Positions 33,248 to 45,899 of a stretch of 64,000 bases of DNA are shown in pieces. The notes beneath the pieces were generated by a model. It worked only from the letters and a program-made list of their open reading frames with translations, ran no database searches and was not told the DNA's origin. Made by a program: the position numbers and the translations under genes. The stretch's first letter is position 1, and each line of letters starts with the position of its first letter. This stretch comes from Chaetoceros tenuissimus (taxonomy: Eukaryota; Bacillariophyta; Thalassiosirophyceae; Chaetocerotales; Chaetocerotaceae): assembly GCA_021927905.1 (NCBI GenBank), contig BLLK01000029.1:1054001-1118000 (forward strand), read 5' to 3'.

Positions 33248-34740
33248 TTGAAACATACCATTTGTACAAGAAACAAGAGATTGACCATGTCAAATCAAGA
33301 AGACATCATGGACGGCATCCCTACTCAAAGAGAGAATGCCACAACCAACAGTGGTCTCTCAGAACTGGATGAATTTGTGAACGCACACGACAAAGTGCAA
33401 GAGCTTGAGGGACTTCACAATTTAGGTGGGGGGGTTGCAGCTCCTACCATCTCCTTAGGAAACAAAGTAGTGATACTCAGAGGTAGCAAGGAAACTTTAG
33501 GAGAGCTTCTATGTGCTGGAGGAGAGGAAGGAAAGCAGTGCTGCAGTTCCTAGCCACCAACTGTTCCAATGCACATAAGAGATCAGAAGAGAAGATGTCA
33601 TTGGAGGAGGGGATCTACATGAGGATTGGAGAGAAGAAACTGGATCTTGTTGAAGTCTTTTCTAGGTACAATCCTAGAGCCCTTGCAAATTCTGGAGAGG
33701 CTTCTGAGGTACTTGAGAAACTACGTGTACTAGAGTCTAAAGTTAGAAACCTAGAGAGCAGTGAGAAGGATGTGACTATCATCATTGGGTCGGAAAAGTT
33801 CTCTAGCTGGAAAGATATCCTAGCCAAGCTAAATGGAGTGAACACCATGGTAACTCAGGGAGGCATGTTCAATCCAATTTTGATGTTGGAAGAACTATCT
33901 AGGATTCTAAAAGATCATGCATTATCCCACGAAGATTTTGCAAAGTATAGAAATGAACTAAGCAAAGCAGATTTGACAGAAGAGGAGAATGCCCAAGAGA
34001 AATCAATTCAAAGAGCGGCTCCAATTCCTGATATCTTTGGGAAGTCCTTCGGAAAGGGCAAAAAGGGTTCCAAGTCCAAGTCTGATCTGAATGGAGTAAC
34101 ATCTTATCTGGAATTCCGGAACAAGACTGATGTTGCTTACGAGATCCATAAGTACCTTGCTGATTTCTTGGAGGCTAGGAGATACGCTATCGAGAATTGC
34201 TATGGAGACAGCCAGATGTTGTTTTTCAGAACTTTAGCAATGGAGAATCTTCACAAGTCCGAGGACTTTCTTTGCAAGTTGATTTTTTGGGTCGATACCA
34301 CATTCAAGAATCTAGTAAATCGAGGACAAAGTGAGGAAGATGTCTGGCATCTTCTCTCAAAGATCTTGAAGGGAATCTTTGAGGACATCCACTGCTCTAG
34401 AAGGATGATCAATCTCGAGACAAGAGCCAGTCATGAAGTTTGAGCTGCACAAGTTATTTTTGCGACCATGACTTGTGTCAAGATTTGCAAATCTTACACT
34501 AAGATTGGTTTCAAGAACCATCCTACAGTGACAGGAACCTCCAACAACTGGTTGATTGCCAACTCTAGTAGGAAGGAGGCAAATGCAGCTCTCAGGAAAG
34601 CAGAAGCTATGGAAACAAAGTGTAAGGAACTATCTGATAAATATCTTGCAGCCGAAAAGGACCTAGTTCAAGCAAAGAAGGACGCGACCAGATTTGATTC
34701 AGGTCAAGAAAGACGTGACTAGTGCCAAGTCCACTGCAGA
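33248..34740 (+). mobile_element. Gag-like fossil of a diatom LTR retrotransposon family
   Basis: Plus-strand frames across this stretch encode a helical, charged protein with blocks I associate with gag-like proteins of diatom LTR elements. They include SSWKDILAKLNGVNTMV, GGMFNPILMLEELS, WHLLSKILKGIFEDIH, then GFKNHPTVTG and a coiled-coil tail. No pol sequence follows; the LTR of copia-2 begins at 35038. It may belong to the same family as the integrase remnant at 3.8-5.3 kb. It is broken in a few places. Confidence 0.5.
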
Positions 34741-35037
34741 TAAGGTTTTCTCCAGTGCCAAGAAATGAACTGAGCCATCTGGCTCTGGTCTCAATGAGGT
34801 GGCTGAGACCGTAAAAGTGGAGGAGGAAAGGATAGAAGAGGATGGGAAGGAAAAGGAGGGTTGGAAGGATTGGGAAGAGGAAGCATATGTCGAGTCAGAA
34901 CGGAAGAAAGGCAGTGATTATAGCTCAATGGCTTCCAACTTGGCTAACGTACATAAAAGTTTTGGAGTTTGATCAGGTGGACCTGTATGTAGAAGAGGAG
35001 AGCTATTGGTATCGAAGAGCTTCAGGCGCCAGTTAGT

Positions 35038-35315
35038 TGAAAGACAAAGTGAATATGTTGGTAGAACGCTTGTGTCTTTAGATTATCTCTAATTTGAATA
35101 GGAGTCAAACTCAACTGAATCAAAGATCTATTTACTAAAAACTGTGAGAGGAGCATCATTGCAATGCGATTCGAATGCCTTCCAAAGAGATCTTTGCAAA
35201 GAGTTCGAAAGAGAAAAAGATCCAATGATAGTCCCATCCCAACAAGGTGTAATAACTGGGTTCCAATACCTATAATAGCCTAACCTAATAATATCGGATA
35301 AACTTCCTTCCAACA
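35038..35315 (-). repeat. 3' LTR of copia-2
   Basis: On the minus strand it starts TGTTGGAAGGAAG and ends GTCTTTCA. It matches 42482-42759 over its full length. Confidence 0.85.
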
Positions 35316-38300
35316 TCTTCCCCTATGACGATAGTCATACATTGATAGTATTACAAAAGAAGAAAGGAACCGATATGCAATATATATATGTAGAAATACA
35401 AGGAACCAGTTATTCTTGGGAGCGGGCAACGAGATTATTTTCAATGATATCTACCATAATGTCCTAATGTCCCATAGCACGACGAGCATGACGCTGGTGT
35501 AATGCCACAGAGAGACCCTTGGTGTTGTTGTCAGCACTGTTGTCAGCAGAGGGAACATGAAAAACTTCAATGTCTCCATTTTGTTTCCATTCCTGGATGG
35601 CAAACCATTGAATAGCAAGGTGACGAGTACGGTCAGTAGGACGGCCTTGATTAACCATCATGATGCAAGCCTTGTTGTCTTCATTGATTGGAGAAGGACC
35701 TGACATAGGACGTTCGAGTTCTTCGAGAATGTGACAACAGTATTTGACGGCTTTTCAGCAAGTGACAGCCTGCATGAATTCTCCTTGAGTAGAGGAAGTT
35801 GCAACAATACTTTGGAGTTTGGAGGACCAGAGAATGGCTGCACCTGCCATCATGATATTGTGACCGCCTGTTGAACGCATGGAATTGATATCATTAGCGT
35901 GGGAAGCATCAACGTCAGCACCAATATCGAGAGGATTCGTAGGATACATGTATGAAGAGTCTGCAGGTGAAGGGACAATTTTGTGTGGACAAGGAGGGAG
36001 ATCCTCCATTAGATCGACTCTCCAGAAAAGAAGGCACCAATCCTTTGTTTCGCGAAGATAAATTGCAACTCTTTTCAAAGCAAGGTAGTGAACTGCAGCA
36101 GGATATTCAGCGAAGCGAGACAAAAGACTAAGGGAGAAACAGATATCAACACGGACAGTGACACCAATGAAAATCAATGCACTAAGAAGTTGACGATATC
36201 CAAATCCGACTGCTTGACAGAGAGCTTTGCCTTCGTCAGAGCCAGCCAATGGACCACGAGTACCAGATTTGATCTCATTGTAGAGTTCCTGGGTGAGAGG
36301 AGCAAGAGATGCTTTGGACATACTAACGCAAGATGACCAACCAAAACGTTTGACTAGAGCAGTGATGTATTTGGTACCATGTAAGCCCATACATTCTCTC
36401 CATTGGTTGATCTCAATGCCATTGTAAGAAGTGCAAAGGTCTGCAATCTTTTCTTTTAATTTTTGTACCAAGAGCTTGAAATCATTGTCAGTTTTACTTG
36501 CGACAAGAAAATCATCAATCTGGCGCACAGTAATGTCCTTGTTACTTTTGTTGAGATAAAGACATGGCTCGTGAATGATAGGTTCAAAATCTGCATGCTT
36601 GAGCGCAGCATTGGCAATGACCTGCCAGTTGGGACCGCTCTCATGATGACCCTGAATTGATGAGAGAAGTTCAACAAGCATTCCAACCTCGAGTTTGATA
36701 CCATGTCTATCCAGATACCATTCCTGAAAAACTTCGCAAACGATGATGAAGCAAGGCTTGGAAAGAGGACCTGATTGAGCATAAGCATTGATTGCATCCA
36801 TAGCACGCAGATACCTGTTTTCAACTGCTGCGATCGCAACGACGGCACGGATACCAGTATGTGAAGCACAAGAGGTATATGTTTTGAATTCAAGTTTGGA
36901 ATTTGGTTTGATCTGTTTGCCATTTCCAGTGTATCTAGCTTTCTTACGTTGTGTGTGCAGTTTGATACGGTAACTCCAAACAGCACGAATGACTTCATAG
37001 ACAAGTCCTTGGAGTTCACTTCTGCGGACGATCTTACCAAACATTTTACAATTATTCATATCATCAAGTTGCTCAAACTCGGCTTGCCTCCACTCATCAA
37101 AATCTGGGCGTTTCTTTAGCTGTTTACGGGTAAACATGGAGGATCCAGAGACTTGAGACACATTCTTGGTACGACAGAAGAGACTCATCCAATTCAGTCA
37201 TGTTGTATTCATCAATTTCAATGCAAAAATGGTGGTCTTGAATGACAGAAGGATCAACATCAGCCTCAGTAGCCAGTCCAGAGGAATCTACAGCAATAGA
37301 GGCAACAGCCGAGACATTTTTGCGGTTATTTTGTTGTGTAGAATCTTCCCCTATTTCTGCAATGATGCTAGAAATGAATCAAAGCTGATCCAAATCCCAT
37401 TTGAGTAAGCCTTTTGATTGGAGATCCTTACGGGAGAGAGGGTCCAGAATATCGTTGCAGAAGGTAATGGAGAAGGAAGGAAGAGACATGCATTTGTCAA
37501 GAGCAGCAAGGATGTCTGATTCAGTGAACACAATAGCATCATTGACTCGACAGATGAAAGATCCAGGAAGGACAGAGCGCCAAGAAGGGACACTAGATGC
37601 AAGAGAAGGCGTGACAACGTCATCAATGAAGCCTCGGCCTGTACGAGTATCGGTGGCAAGAACGAATCAATGAACTGAATCTGCTGATGGGTGAAAATCA
37701 TATTGAAAAACTTTACCAAAGTTTTCGTTATTGTCAATGACATCAAAATCAATGTTGCAGCTTTCTGTTCTGCGATTCTCTGGGATAAAAGCATGACCTA
37801 GAGAGTGACGGAGCTGAACTGCACAAGGAGGGAGTTTCTCGAAAGAGGAAAAAGTTTCATCGAACTTTGCATGAGGAGTTTCAAGAGGTTTTCTCTGGGT
37901 TGGCACTTTCACTAGGAATTTCTTAGTAGAGGAATCAAAACCAACGAAACGACCTTCTCGGAAATTCTTATCGATGTCATTGTTACCGGTTTTCACCATC
38001 ACAACAGGACAACCAAAGATCCTGAAAGGAGCAAAGTTGGGAATCAGACCGGTAGCAAATGTATATGGGATGATATTATATTTTCCATGTGGTAGAAGAT
38101 TCCAAAGACGGCAAAGATGACGGAGACAAAGCGCCCAAGCTTTCATGTTCCATCCGCACGCGATGATACAAGAGAGAATATTCGTTTTCGCAGTCCTATG
38201 GAATCGCTCTATGATTGAATTGCCAGAAGAATTGTCGCCCCCAGTAGTTTCAAGACGGTAACCAAAACCATGAAGTAGTTGCATGAACTCCTTGCAATCA

Positions 38301-41300
38301 CCATCACTGTCGAAGCGAAAGGTTCTATCTCCACAATCCCAAGGAGTGAGTTTCAGAAGCAGAAATTGTAACCAAAGAAGTGGATGCTGTTTACTGTCGG
38401 ATGGGTAAACAAAAGCATGATAACTCTTCACACATTCAACAGCAAGGTAGCATGTTTCGCCATCAAAAGATTCAAGCCGTTTGAAACGATCTTCATTCTT
38501 CGACTTTCCGACAATGAAGCCCCAGTCAATAAACAAATGCTGACAGAATTTTACATTTGGGTCATTTCGAATATTGTCGATGAAAGAAATTCGGATCGAA
38601 ACTTCACAGCGTTGTAAATCTTTGCTTTCAAACAGCTAGAGCACTTGTCCAAGGGAGACTTGGTTTGAATCTGTGGAATCCCATTGCATATCTTATGAAG
38701 CATTGGAGCTTTGTGGTCGAAAAGATGGGAGAGACAAAAGTGCCAGAGCAACTGTGTAGTATGTTTGGAGAGTCAAGAAACGGGTGGCGGATGTTTGATG
38801 GCTTTGCTATGGTTGGTGCGAATACATCCGCCGTAAGAAGCATTAGTTGCCAAAGGACAAGGTGCATCTGTAGGTGAAGAAGAGGGAGAAGAAGCAGAAG
38901 TTTTGGATGTAGCTGGAGCTTTTGCAGTAGAAGATCTTGTTTTCTTGGTTGCAGAAGTATCGATATGCGTAGATTCTTTTTGTATTACGGCTCTTGAAGG
39001 TGTGTCTGTTGCAGAAGCAAGAGCAGCAAGACAAGGAGAGCATCTTCTTTCGAAATGGATGCAATTTTTGTCACATGTGACATCACAGTAGGTACAGTAG
39101 AAGTCTCATACTTGTCAGCGATGTCAGAAGAAACAGGTATGAACGGTGGAGTATAATATCTTTCAGTTTTGCCAATAGTGGATTTCGTGAGAGGCAAAGA
39201 TTCGATGGTTCCGTCACTGTATTCCATAGTCAAAGTATACGATTGAGTAGAGTGATTTAGATACTGCTTTCTGATACAATCGATTTGGATGAATCCCGAG
39301 ACTTGGACAAATCAGCAACTGTAACTGGAAGAGTCGGGGTAAATCGCATCATTACTTTCTTCATAGATCCATCACAAAGTTGGCAATAACTATCACCTCC
39401 CCACATACTGAGATAAAATTTACCTCCAGCATCATGAAGCAGCAGCCATATCTGACGCAGTAGAAGACGTAGACCATGAATGATAAATGGGACGAAGGTA
39501 GTATTATCATCAGCTCTAGTATCATCAAGTGCACATATAACTTTCCGACGCCAAGAGTGAAATGATATGGACTGAGAAGGAGAGGATACATTGTAGATAT
39601 GCTTGATAATAGGAAGGGAAACAGGTGGAGGTTTCGGTTCAATAGGCACAGCAACGCTAGTCACTGTGCATGCATCTCATTCACGAGATGCAGCATCCTT
39701 GCAAATTTTGACAAGCTTCAGAGCAAGGATTGACATAGACTCAGATTCATATGCAGTTCTGATGTGAGGCTGGTATACCAATCAAAGGACTGAACTAGAA
39801 TATACAGCATTCAGGAGTGCGAAAGGTGTGCATGGATGTAGAATACTCTGGAGCTCAGATGAAGAATTACGGAAGGATGCAACATCCATACCAATAGCAG
39901 AGACCACGGAAGAAACAAGCTCAGAAGATGGATGCTTTGATGCAAATCTGGAAACATGAAGAATTTGAGTCGGCTGTGGTAACAGTAATGGTTGTCGGCA
40001 ATTTTGCGCTGAATCCAGAAGAAATATCATATCTAGACAGTAGCATTGAAGCAACGAAGGAGCTTTGAACGTTACTTTGTAATGACATGATATTGGAGGC
40101 ATCAATGCTAGAACATTGAATATATTTAGGATCAATGCTAAGCAAAGGACAATTATCGCCAGAAAGTCTGTCAGATTGGCAATGCTGACAGATTGGAACC
40201 GAGGATACAGCATCTTCCCCTGATTCAAGCTGTGCATCTGGAATTACCTCACGAAAAGGGATGCTTGTAGCAACAAAAGCATCGCAACTTGGGATATCGC
40301 CTAAGAACTCGGCTCAAATGGTCCCATCGTATTCGTCATCAAGATACTCCTGTTCAACAGATGTGATGATACCTTCATCTAGCACATTTTCGAATGCAGC
40401 GTTATCATTGATAAACTCATCTTCGAAACTATCATTATTCTCCAAAGAGTCCTGTCCAAAATTATCATTGGTAGCAGAGGTGTTGTCAACAACGGTGGTA
40501 TTGTCGTCATTGGTAGGATCTGCCAGATCATTGTCTTCCCCTGTTGACAAGATACGAATGTTACCTTTGGGGATAAAGTCAAGGAGACGTTTCTTGGCGG
40601 TAGGATCAGAAACTATAATTTCCACAAGAGGACAGGCAGCCCAGAGGTGATCACTTGAACCACAGGCTCGACATTCTTTGACGAATCTTGGTTTTCCTTT
40701 TTGGATGGCGGAAATACTTAGTTGCTTGGAAGGGAATGCCTTTGGATGAAGAGAAATACAATCTCAATTCAGATTAGTGTTAGCAAATAATGCCCATTGG
40801 TCAGGAAATAGCTGAAGAGGAATGTTATTTTCCCTATCAAAACGTGGGTCACTAGTGAACAAACGTTCTGCATGGTTGAGAAGACAAGCCCTAGCCTGAT
40901 TAGGAAATCCTTTGACAAAATGTAGGAACTGATTGTAAAAAGAAAGAGTATTCTGTTTGGCAACGGTGCATTCTAGATTGTATTTGATGATATTGAGGGC
41001 ATACGTTGCAACTGTCACTATCAAAAAGGCAAAGACTAGACCTTGGTGGAGCAGGGCGATAGACTTGACAACATTGAATGAGGATGATGTGGTATGCATT
41101 AAAACCAGAAGTATGTTGAAGAAGCATAGTAGAAATTTGTGGATTCAACTTGAAGAGGTGACGTAGGTCCTCAAGAAGAGGTGTATTCATAGCAAAATAG
41201 TTTTCGTAGATGGAATCAGTTAAAGCACAAGAGACATATTCAGATCCCATGACTGAGTCAACAGAGATGAGATGTGGATACGGTACATAAATGCCACGAG

Positions 41301-42481
41301 CAGCTGCTGTTTTGCAATAATTGTACAATGTGAACAAGAGATGCTTTACTCTTTGGGTGGTTGGAACAGAGTTATGCTTCTGAGGGGCATCAATTTTTGT
41401 ATGTCCAATGGTGGTAAGTATTCTCCAAAGTTCACCAGCATCTTCAACACCATATAGATCCAGATCGGCATGTGACTCGCGGGAACAATGATTATCCTTT
41501 TTATAACGTTCTGATTCATGGGCTTTGCAGCCAGGAAGAGGTTTCAAAGTGTTAAGTAAGGAATATCTCTTGAACTGGGTACCAGGTAGACTATCTCTTT
41601 TCTTGTTGGAAGACTTGTGAGAAAGAGAAGAAGCACGAATGTTACCATTGGCAGCATCACCAATAGTAAGATTGTCAACATCAACAATTGGTGTTGCAAA
41701 GAAGTTTGTCTTTGCTGCAGGAGAAGGTTCTTCAATATCCATAGTGATATGGGAAGGATCCAGAGACACATTAGCCGAACATCAGTTTTGTGACCATGTT
41801 GAAAAGTGGTTGCAACTTTATCAGCAGGGAAATCAATGTCACCACCTCCAAGACAATTGATCAAGTTTGTACCAAAGAATAATTTTCAATATCAAATACA
41901 ATTTGCAAGTTTGCCATCTTTACAGCAAATAGGAGACTGAGAGAGGCCTTCAAAACTTCTGATATGAGCAAGGATGGAAGTGAAGTAATTTTTCCTGTAG
42001 TAATGAGAGTGACCAGCAGTAGGCTTGTGACGGAAAAGGGCATGGAGAGTTCTATGACTGCCACTGAATGAGGATTTACAATCAGAGGTATCAATACCTT
42101 TCTCTTTACTGAATAGCAGTTCGTAGGATTCAAGAAAGTCTTGAAGAGCACTTGAACTTTACTACATCCTGATTATTGAGAAATATCTCATGAACACTAG
42201 CCAATAGACAATATAGGAATTCCGTGTCGGATGGTGGTTTGATAGGAGAAGTGGATGATGCACGAGTTGGAACACATAGGAGTTCAAGGAGAGATAGTTT
42301 TTCTTCATGAAAGAATGCATAACTGGAGACAGAGCTCTCTAGCTAGACATTTTGGCTGGGAATAGTGGTTGTAGGTCAAAGTATATAGGTACTGAAATAG
42401 CACGTCTAGTTGTATTTTTGTGTTGGTTCGTGTTTTCTGTTTTGCTTGCTGTGATTCAATTGGGTTCAAAACCCTCAGAAT

Positions 42482-42759
42482 TGAAAGACAGAGTGAATAT
42501 GTTGATAGAATGCTTGTGTCTTTAGATTATCTCTAATTTGAATAGGAGTCAAACTCAACTGAATCAAAGATCTATTTACTAAAAACTGTGAGAGGAGCAT
42601 CATTGCATTGTGATTCAAATGCCTTCCAAAGAGATCTTTGCAGAGAGTTCCAAAGAGAAAAGAATCAAATGATAGTCCCATCCCAACAAGGTGTAATAAC
42701 TGGGTTCCAATACCTATAATAGCCTAACCTAATAATATCAGATAAACTTCCTTCCTACA
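42482..42759 (-). repeat. 5' LTR of copia-2
   Basis: On the minus strand it starts TGTAGGAAGGAAG and ends GTCTTTCA. A diverged relative in plus orientation lies at about 56283-56505. Confidence 0.85.
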
Positions 42760-42779
42760 TTTGCACATGTCACTCAAAC

Positions 42780-43745
42780 ATCTTTCACATTTACCCTCCT
42801 GGATAGTAATAGGGAAACAATAAGGTTGGGATGCAATACCATTTACTTGCCTCGTATACCATACATGTTTCAATTTATCAAGATGAGTGATGGTATAGAT
42901 GATCTACTCCAGGACATAGCTGATGGCACTGCCCTCTGTGTTGGTTACTTTGAAAATATGGATATCTGTACAAGATGATGGATCCTCTGTTCCAATGATT
43001 GAATGCAGTGGATTGAAGGAGGTGGCTATATCCCAGGAATAGAAAAAGATCTCAATTCTTACAGAGGTAAATTAGGATCCTTAGTTGGTATTGTTAATTG
43101 CATAGAAGCTCTAACACCTTTACTACAGCCAACACAAGCCTCCATCATTTCAGCTAGTGACAATGATAGCGCAGTTGAGTGTCTACATCTTAAACGTTAC
43201 CACCTGAAGTCCTCTACCATATCTGTGGATCTTATCTCATCATTGTTAGAACTGTGGGAAGAAGTTCCATACTCCCCACAACCTACAAAGGACATGCGGA
43301 TGAACTTCATAGACCACTTACTTTCCTGGAACATCTGAACTGTATTGTAGATGAGTATGCTAAAGAAATAGCAACACATTACTTTACAGACCCACCACCA
43401 AAAGATTTCTCCAGAGAGGTTATGCTTTCAATATCACTTCTAATTTGACTCCAGCAATCACCTCAATTTTGGACAAATGTACAGTCTGTGATTACTGGTC
43501 AGAAATGACCAGAGTCTCCTCAGCATTTTTACTCAGCACTTCTCCAACAGGATTGACAAGTATACAACATGCGTGTAAGCAAAATGGATTTATTACCAAA
43601 CTTATGGCAAATGATTTACCCACAGGAACAAATCTTGTACAGAGACAACACTTCAATACTAGTCTTTGCCCTTGTTGTAAGATGGCTGAAGAGACAACAG
43701 TACATCTACGGCTTCTATGAAACATTGCTCACAGAGCTAGACACC
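42780..43745 (+). mobile_element. LINE tail fragment: RNase H and zinc knuckle, broken
   Basis: Plus-strand frames give an RNase H-like piece (IISASDNDSAVECL, with the acid pair after a strand). Further on there is LMANDLPTGTNLVQRQHF with LCPCCKMAEETTVHL, the Cys-Cys-His pattern that closes many LINE ORF2 proteins. It is not the LINE-1 or LINE-2 sequence. The RT part is absent and several frame changes are present, so it is an old 5'-truncated copy of a third LINE. Confidence 0.55.
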
Positions 43746-43759
43746 TTCATGTTATAAAC

Positions 43760-43925
43760 GCCAGCTACAACTGGCTAGCAACGTTGCTAGTTGTAGCAAC
43801 CTAGCCACATACATGGCAAGCTATTTACCAATTACTCAAGATTCAGCATTTCTGTTGCTCTATTGATCTCATCTGTTTCACTAGTTCATTTATTTCTCTA
43901 ATTACTTAGTGGCAATTACCTCAAC
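43760..43925 (+). repeat. Dispersed repeat, copy 1 (partner at 62560-62715)
   Basis: It shares with 62560-62715 the ordered blocks CTAGCCACAT, CAAGCTAT, CCAATTACTCAA, CAGCATTTCTGTTGCTCT and GATCTCAT. Identity is roughly 75-80% by eye. It follows a retroelement coding fragment in both places. Confidence 0.6.
43764..43797. repeat. Near-perfect palindrome
   Basis: GCTACAAC...CTAGCAAC pairs with GTTGCTAGTTGTAGC with a small bulge. It sits at the start of the dispersed repeat and could be a fold-back terminus. Confidence 0.55.
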
Positions 43926-44217
43926 AAATTCACTTGTCTACAACACTTCATTGTTTCCCCTGAAACAAAACCTCAGTGAAGAAATTTCTTAGTTGCCGTA
44001 ATTTGAAGTTGGATGGACAACCCCAATAGAGGCATCATTCCAGTTAATCTATCCAAAGACTTCCTTCCAATAGCTTCTAAATAGAACAATATTGGCTGGT
44101 ATTCAACCATTTTGGGATTTATCCACAAGGATATAATCCATTATCAACATACTTATAACAATCAGCTTCACTCAAGACATATGGGTACAGCATGGGCAAA
44201 GCATATAACTAACCAAA

Positions 44218-44812
44218 TAGTTTAATATTGGTGTGGTCCTGTTTTTACGCCCTGTTTTACGTGCTATCGTAGCGCTGTATGGGTTAGAGCAAAGGTCTGT
44301 CTCCTCACTTAATATGGCTAAGTATTAGGCTTCTCAATCCTATTTTTGTTGATGTTTCAGAGTATCATAGTTACTGTATAGCTTAGAATCTATCTGAAAG
44401 TAATAAGTGTTTCAGCACCTATTCAAAGCGATATCTCTCTAGTTTAGTCTAATTTAGAGCTGCACATTGATATTTAATCAGTTTAACATTACCCATAGCG
44501 TTTTGGATTTGCTATGAAGGGATGGTGTTGAGTTACTATCTTTTATTTGATAATTTTGAGCTTGTTGTTTTCGTAGTATTCTGATTAGGCTCTGAAACAG
44601 GGCATTAGATACAACCCCATTGCATACCAAATGGCAGCCTCATCACATGGGATTCTTTGAGCTCGAGACATTGAGACGAAGATATAAGTTTTGTTCAGCT
44701 GACTGATCATCAGCTACTTATTGCAAGATATGTGTAGTTGATGACATGTATACCATTTTGTGATGGATGCAAAGGATAAGAAAAGGTCTTGATGTACCTG
44801 CACAACTACTAA
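44218..44812 (+). repeat. Diverged copia-1-type LTR
   Basis: Shared blocks with the copia-1 LTRs include TTAGAGCAAAGGTCTGTCTC, CATACCAAATGGCAGCCTC, CTGACTGATCATCAGCTAC and CCTGCACAACTAC near the end. Confidence 0.75.
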
Positions 44813-45723
44813 CATAAGCTAACATATCATTTACAACAGGATTTGAGTTATTCTTTTATGATATTTGTTTATAGCAACATTCATAGCCTTGTTCAGGCTG
44901 CGTACATTGCGAAGAGCCCATGTAGCATGTAAAGAAACACATCAAGTGAAAATTCAATGATACTTGCTACTTGCAGTATCATTTACAGTTGAAAAGTAAA
45001 GCAAGATGCAAAAGTCCAGGTGGTACTTTGCAGCAAGGTGAAAGTAGCTATTTCACAATTAAATTGTTTGCTTTACTCACTTAACCTTTACGAAATAGCG
45101 AGATTAAAAATTCAATGTTCCATAGCTAGAAGAAGTTTATTACTCTTTATCTACCATGTCTTATACCTTTAGCTCCTCAAATCAAAATGGGGGAAAGGAT
45201 AGTGACAGCCTCATGTTCTCATAGCGGAGCGATGAACAAGAGTATTTCTGCGGCAAAGAGAAATTGAGTGATTGTATGTCTATTAGGGGCTGCATTGATC
45301 ATTCTGATTCACAGCCTAAAGATTATCTGTTCGAAATAGAGCATTTATCCTGGTAGAGTATTGATATGGAATATTCATTTCAAAGTGTTTACTCACAAAC
45401 TGGATGTGTCAATAGTGAAAATAGCCTCATATTGTACAAAAAAAGATCCGCAAGGATAATGAGGAGACCTTCAACTGTTGGTATTGAAACAATGGCAAAT
45501 ATTGACATTTGTCCACGGTAACTACTTTGGATTATGAGTTGCTGCTGATTATGCATACATTTCATGATTCACCTCACTAACCCTTCATTTGAGTCACTAA
45601 CCGTTCATTTGAGTCATATTCCCAAATTGTTGCAAGTTGAAGCAGATTGTATCGAAAAGATTCTTTATGATATGAATTGTTGTATGCTGGCTGAATAAGT
45701 ACAGTGTACAGGAATTACCATTG

Positions 45724-45727
45724 CCTG
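45724..45727. repeat. Target-site duplication of small LTR element, left copy
   Basis: CCTG here is repeated at 48463-48466, just outside the right LTR. Alone it is too short to prove anything, but it sits exactly at both LTR ends. Confidence 0.65.
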
Positions 45728-45899
45728 TGTAACACTCATTTACTAATATAGCTCCACGATTGATGTCAAAGATATGACGAGTCTCATTATTCTCAAGATT
45801 CCGAAGAATTCTTCCAACAGATATCCAACAACATATCCAACACCTTTCTGAATAGCTTTTAATTATAAGATACTATCATCCCTCTTTTTGTGTGTTACA
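45728..45899 (+). repeat. 5' LTR of small LTR element
   Basis: It starts TGTAACACTC and ends GTGTGTTACA, with short inverted termini. It is nearly identical to 48290-48462. Confidence 0.88.

Larger units (their letters stand above)
35038..42759 (-). mobile_element. Ty1/copia LTR retrotransposon (copia-2), both LTRs present
   Basis: Two 278-bp LTRs enclose about 7.2 kb read on the minus strand. In element order the parts are gag-like (about 42150-40900, with KPLPGCKAHESERYKKDN), a long acidic gag/protease-like stretch (about 40700-39200), GAG-pre-integrase (about 38870-38550, H..H..C..C pattern), integrase (about 38540-37670), RT (about 37190-35900) and RNase H (about 35900-35460, ending DNNTKGLSVALHQRHARR). 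A purine-rich tract (GGGGAAGA) precedes the 3' LTR. LTR identity is roughly 95-97% by eye. It is broken, with perhaps eight or more disruptions. No target duplication is visible at the outer LTR ends. Confidence 0.85.

Noticed and set aside
36463-37673. Plus-strand ORFs opposite the copia-2 RT
   Set aside because: They are shadows of the minus-strand pol region with no motifs of their own.
42440-42481. tRNA gene or T-arm-like sequence next to the copia-2 5' LTR
   Set aside because: GGTTCAAAACC resembles a T arm, but no D arm, anticodon arm or acceptor stem can be folded around it. It is the leader of the LTR element.
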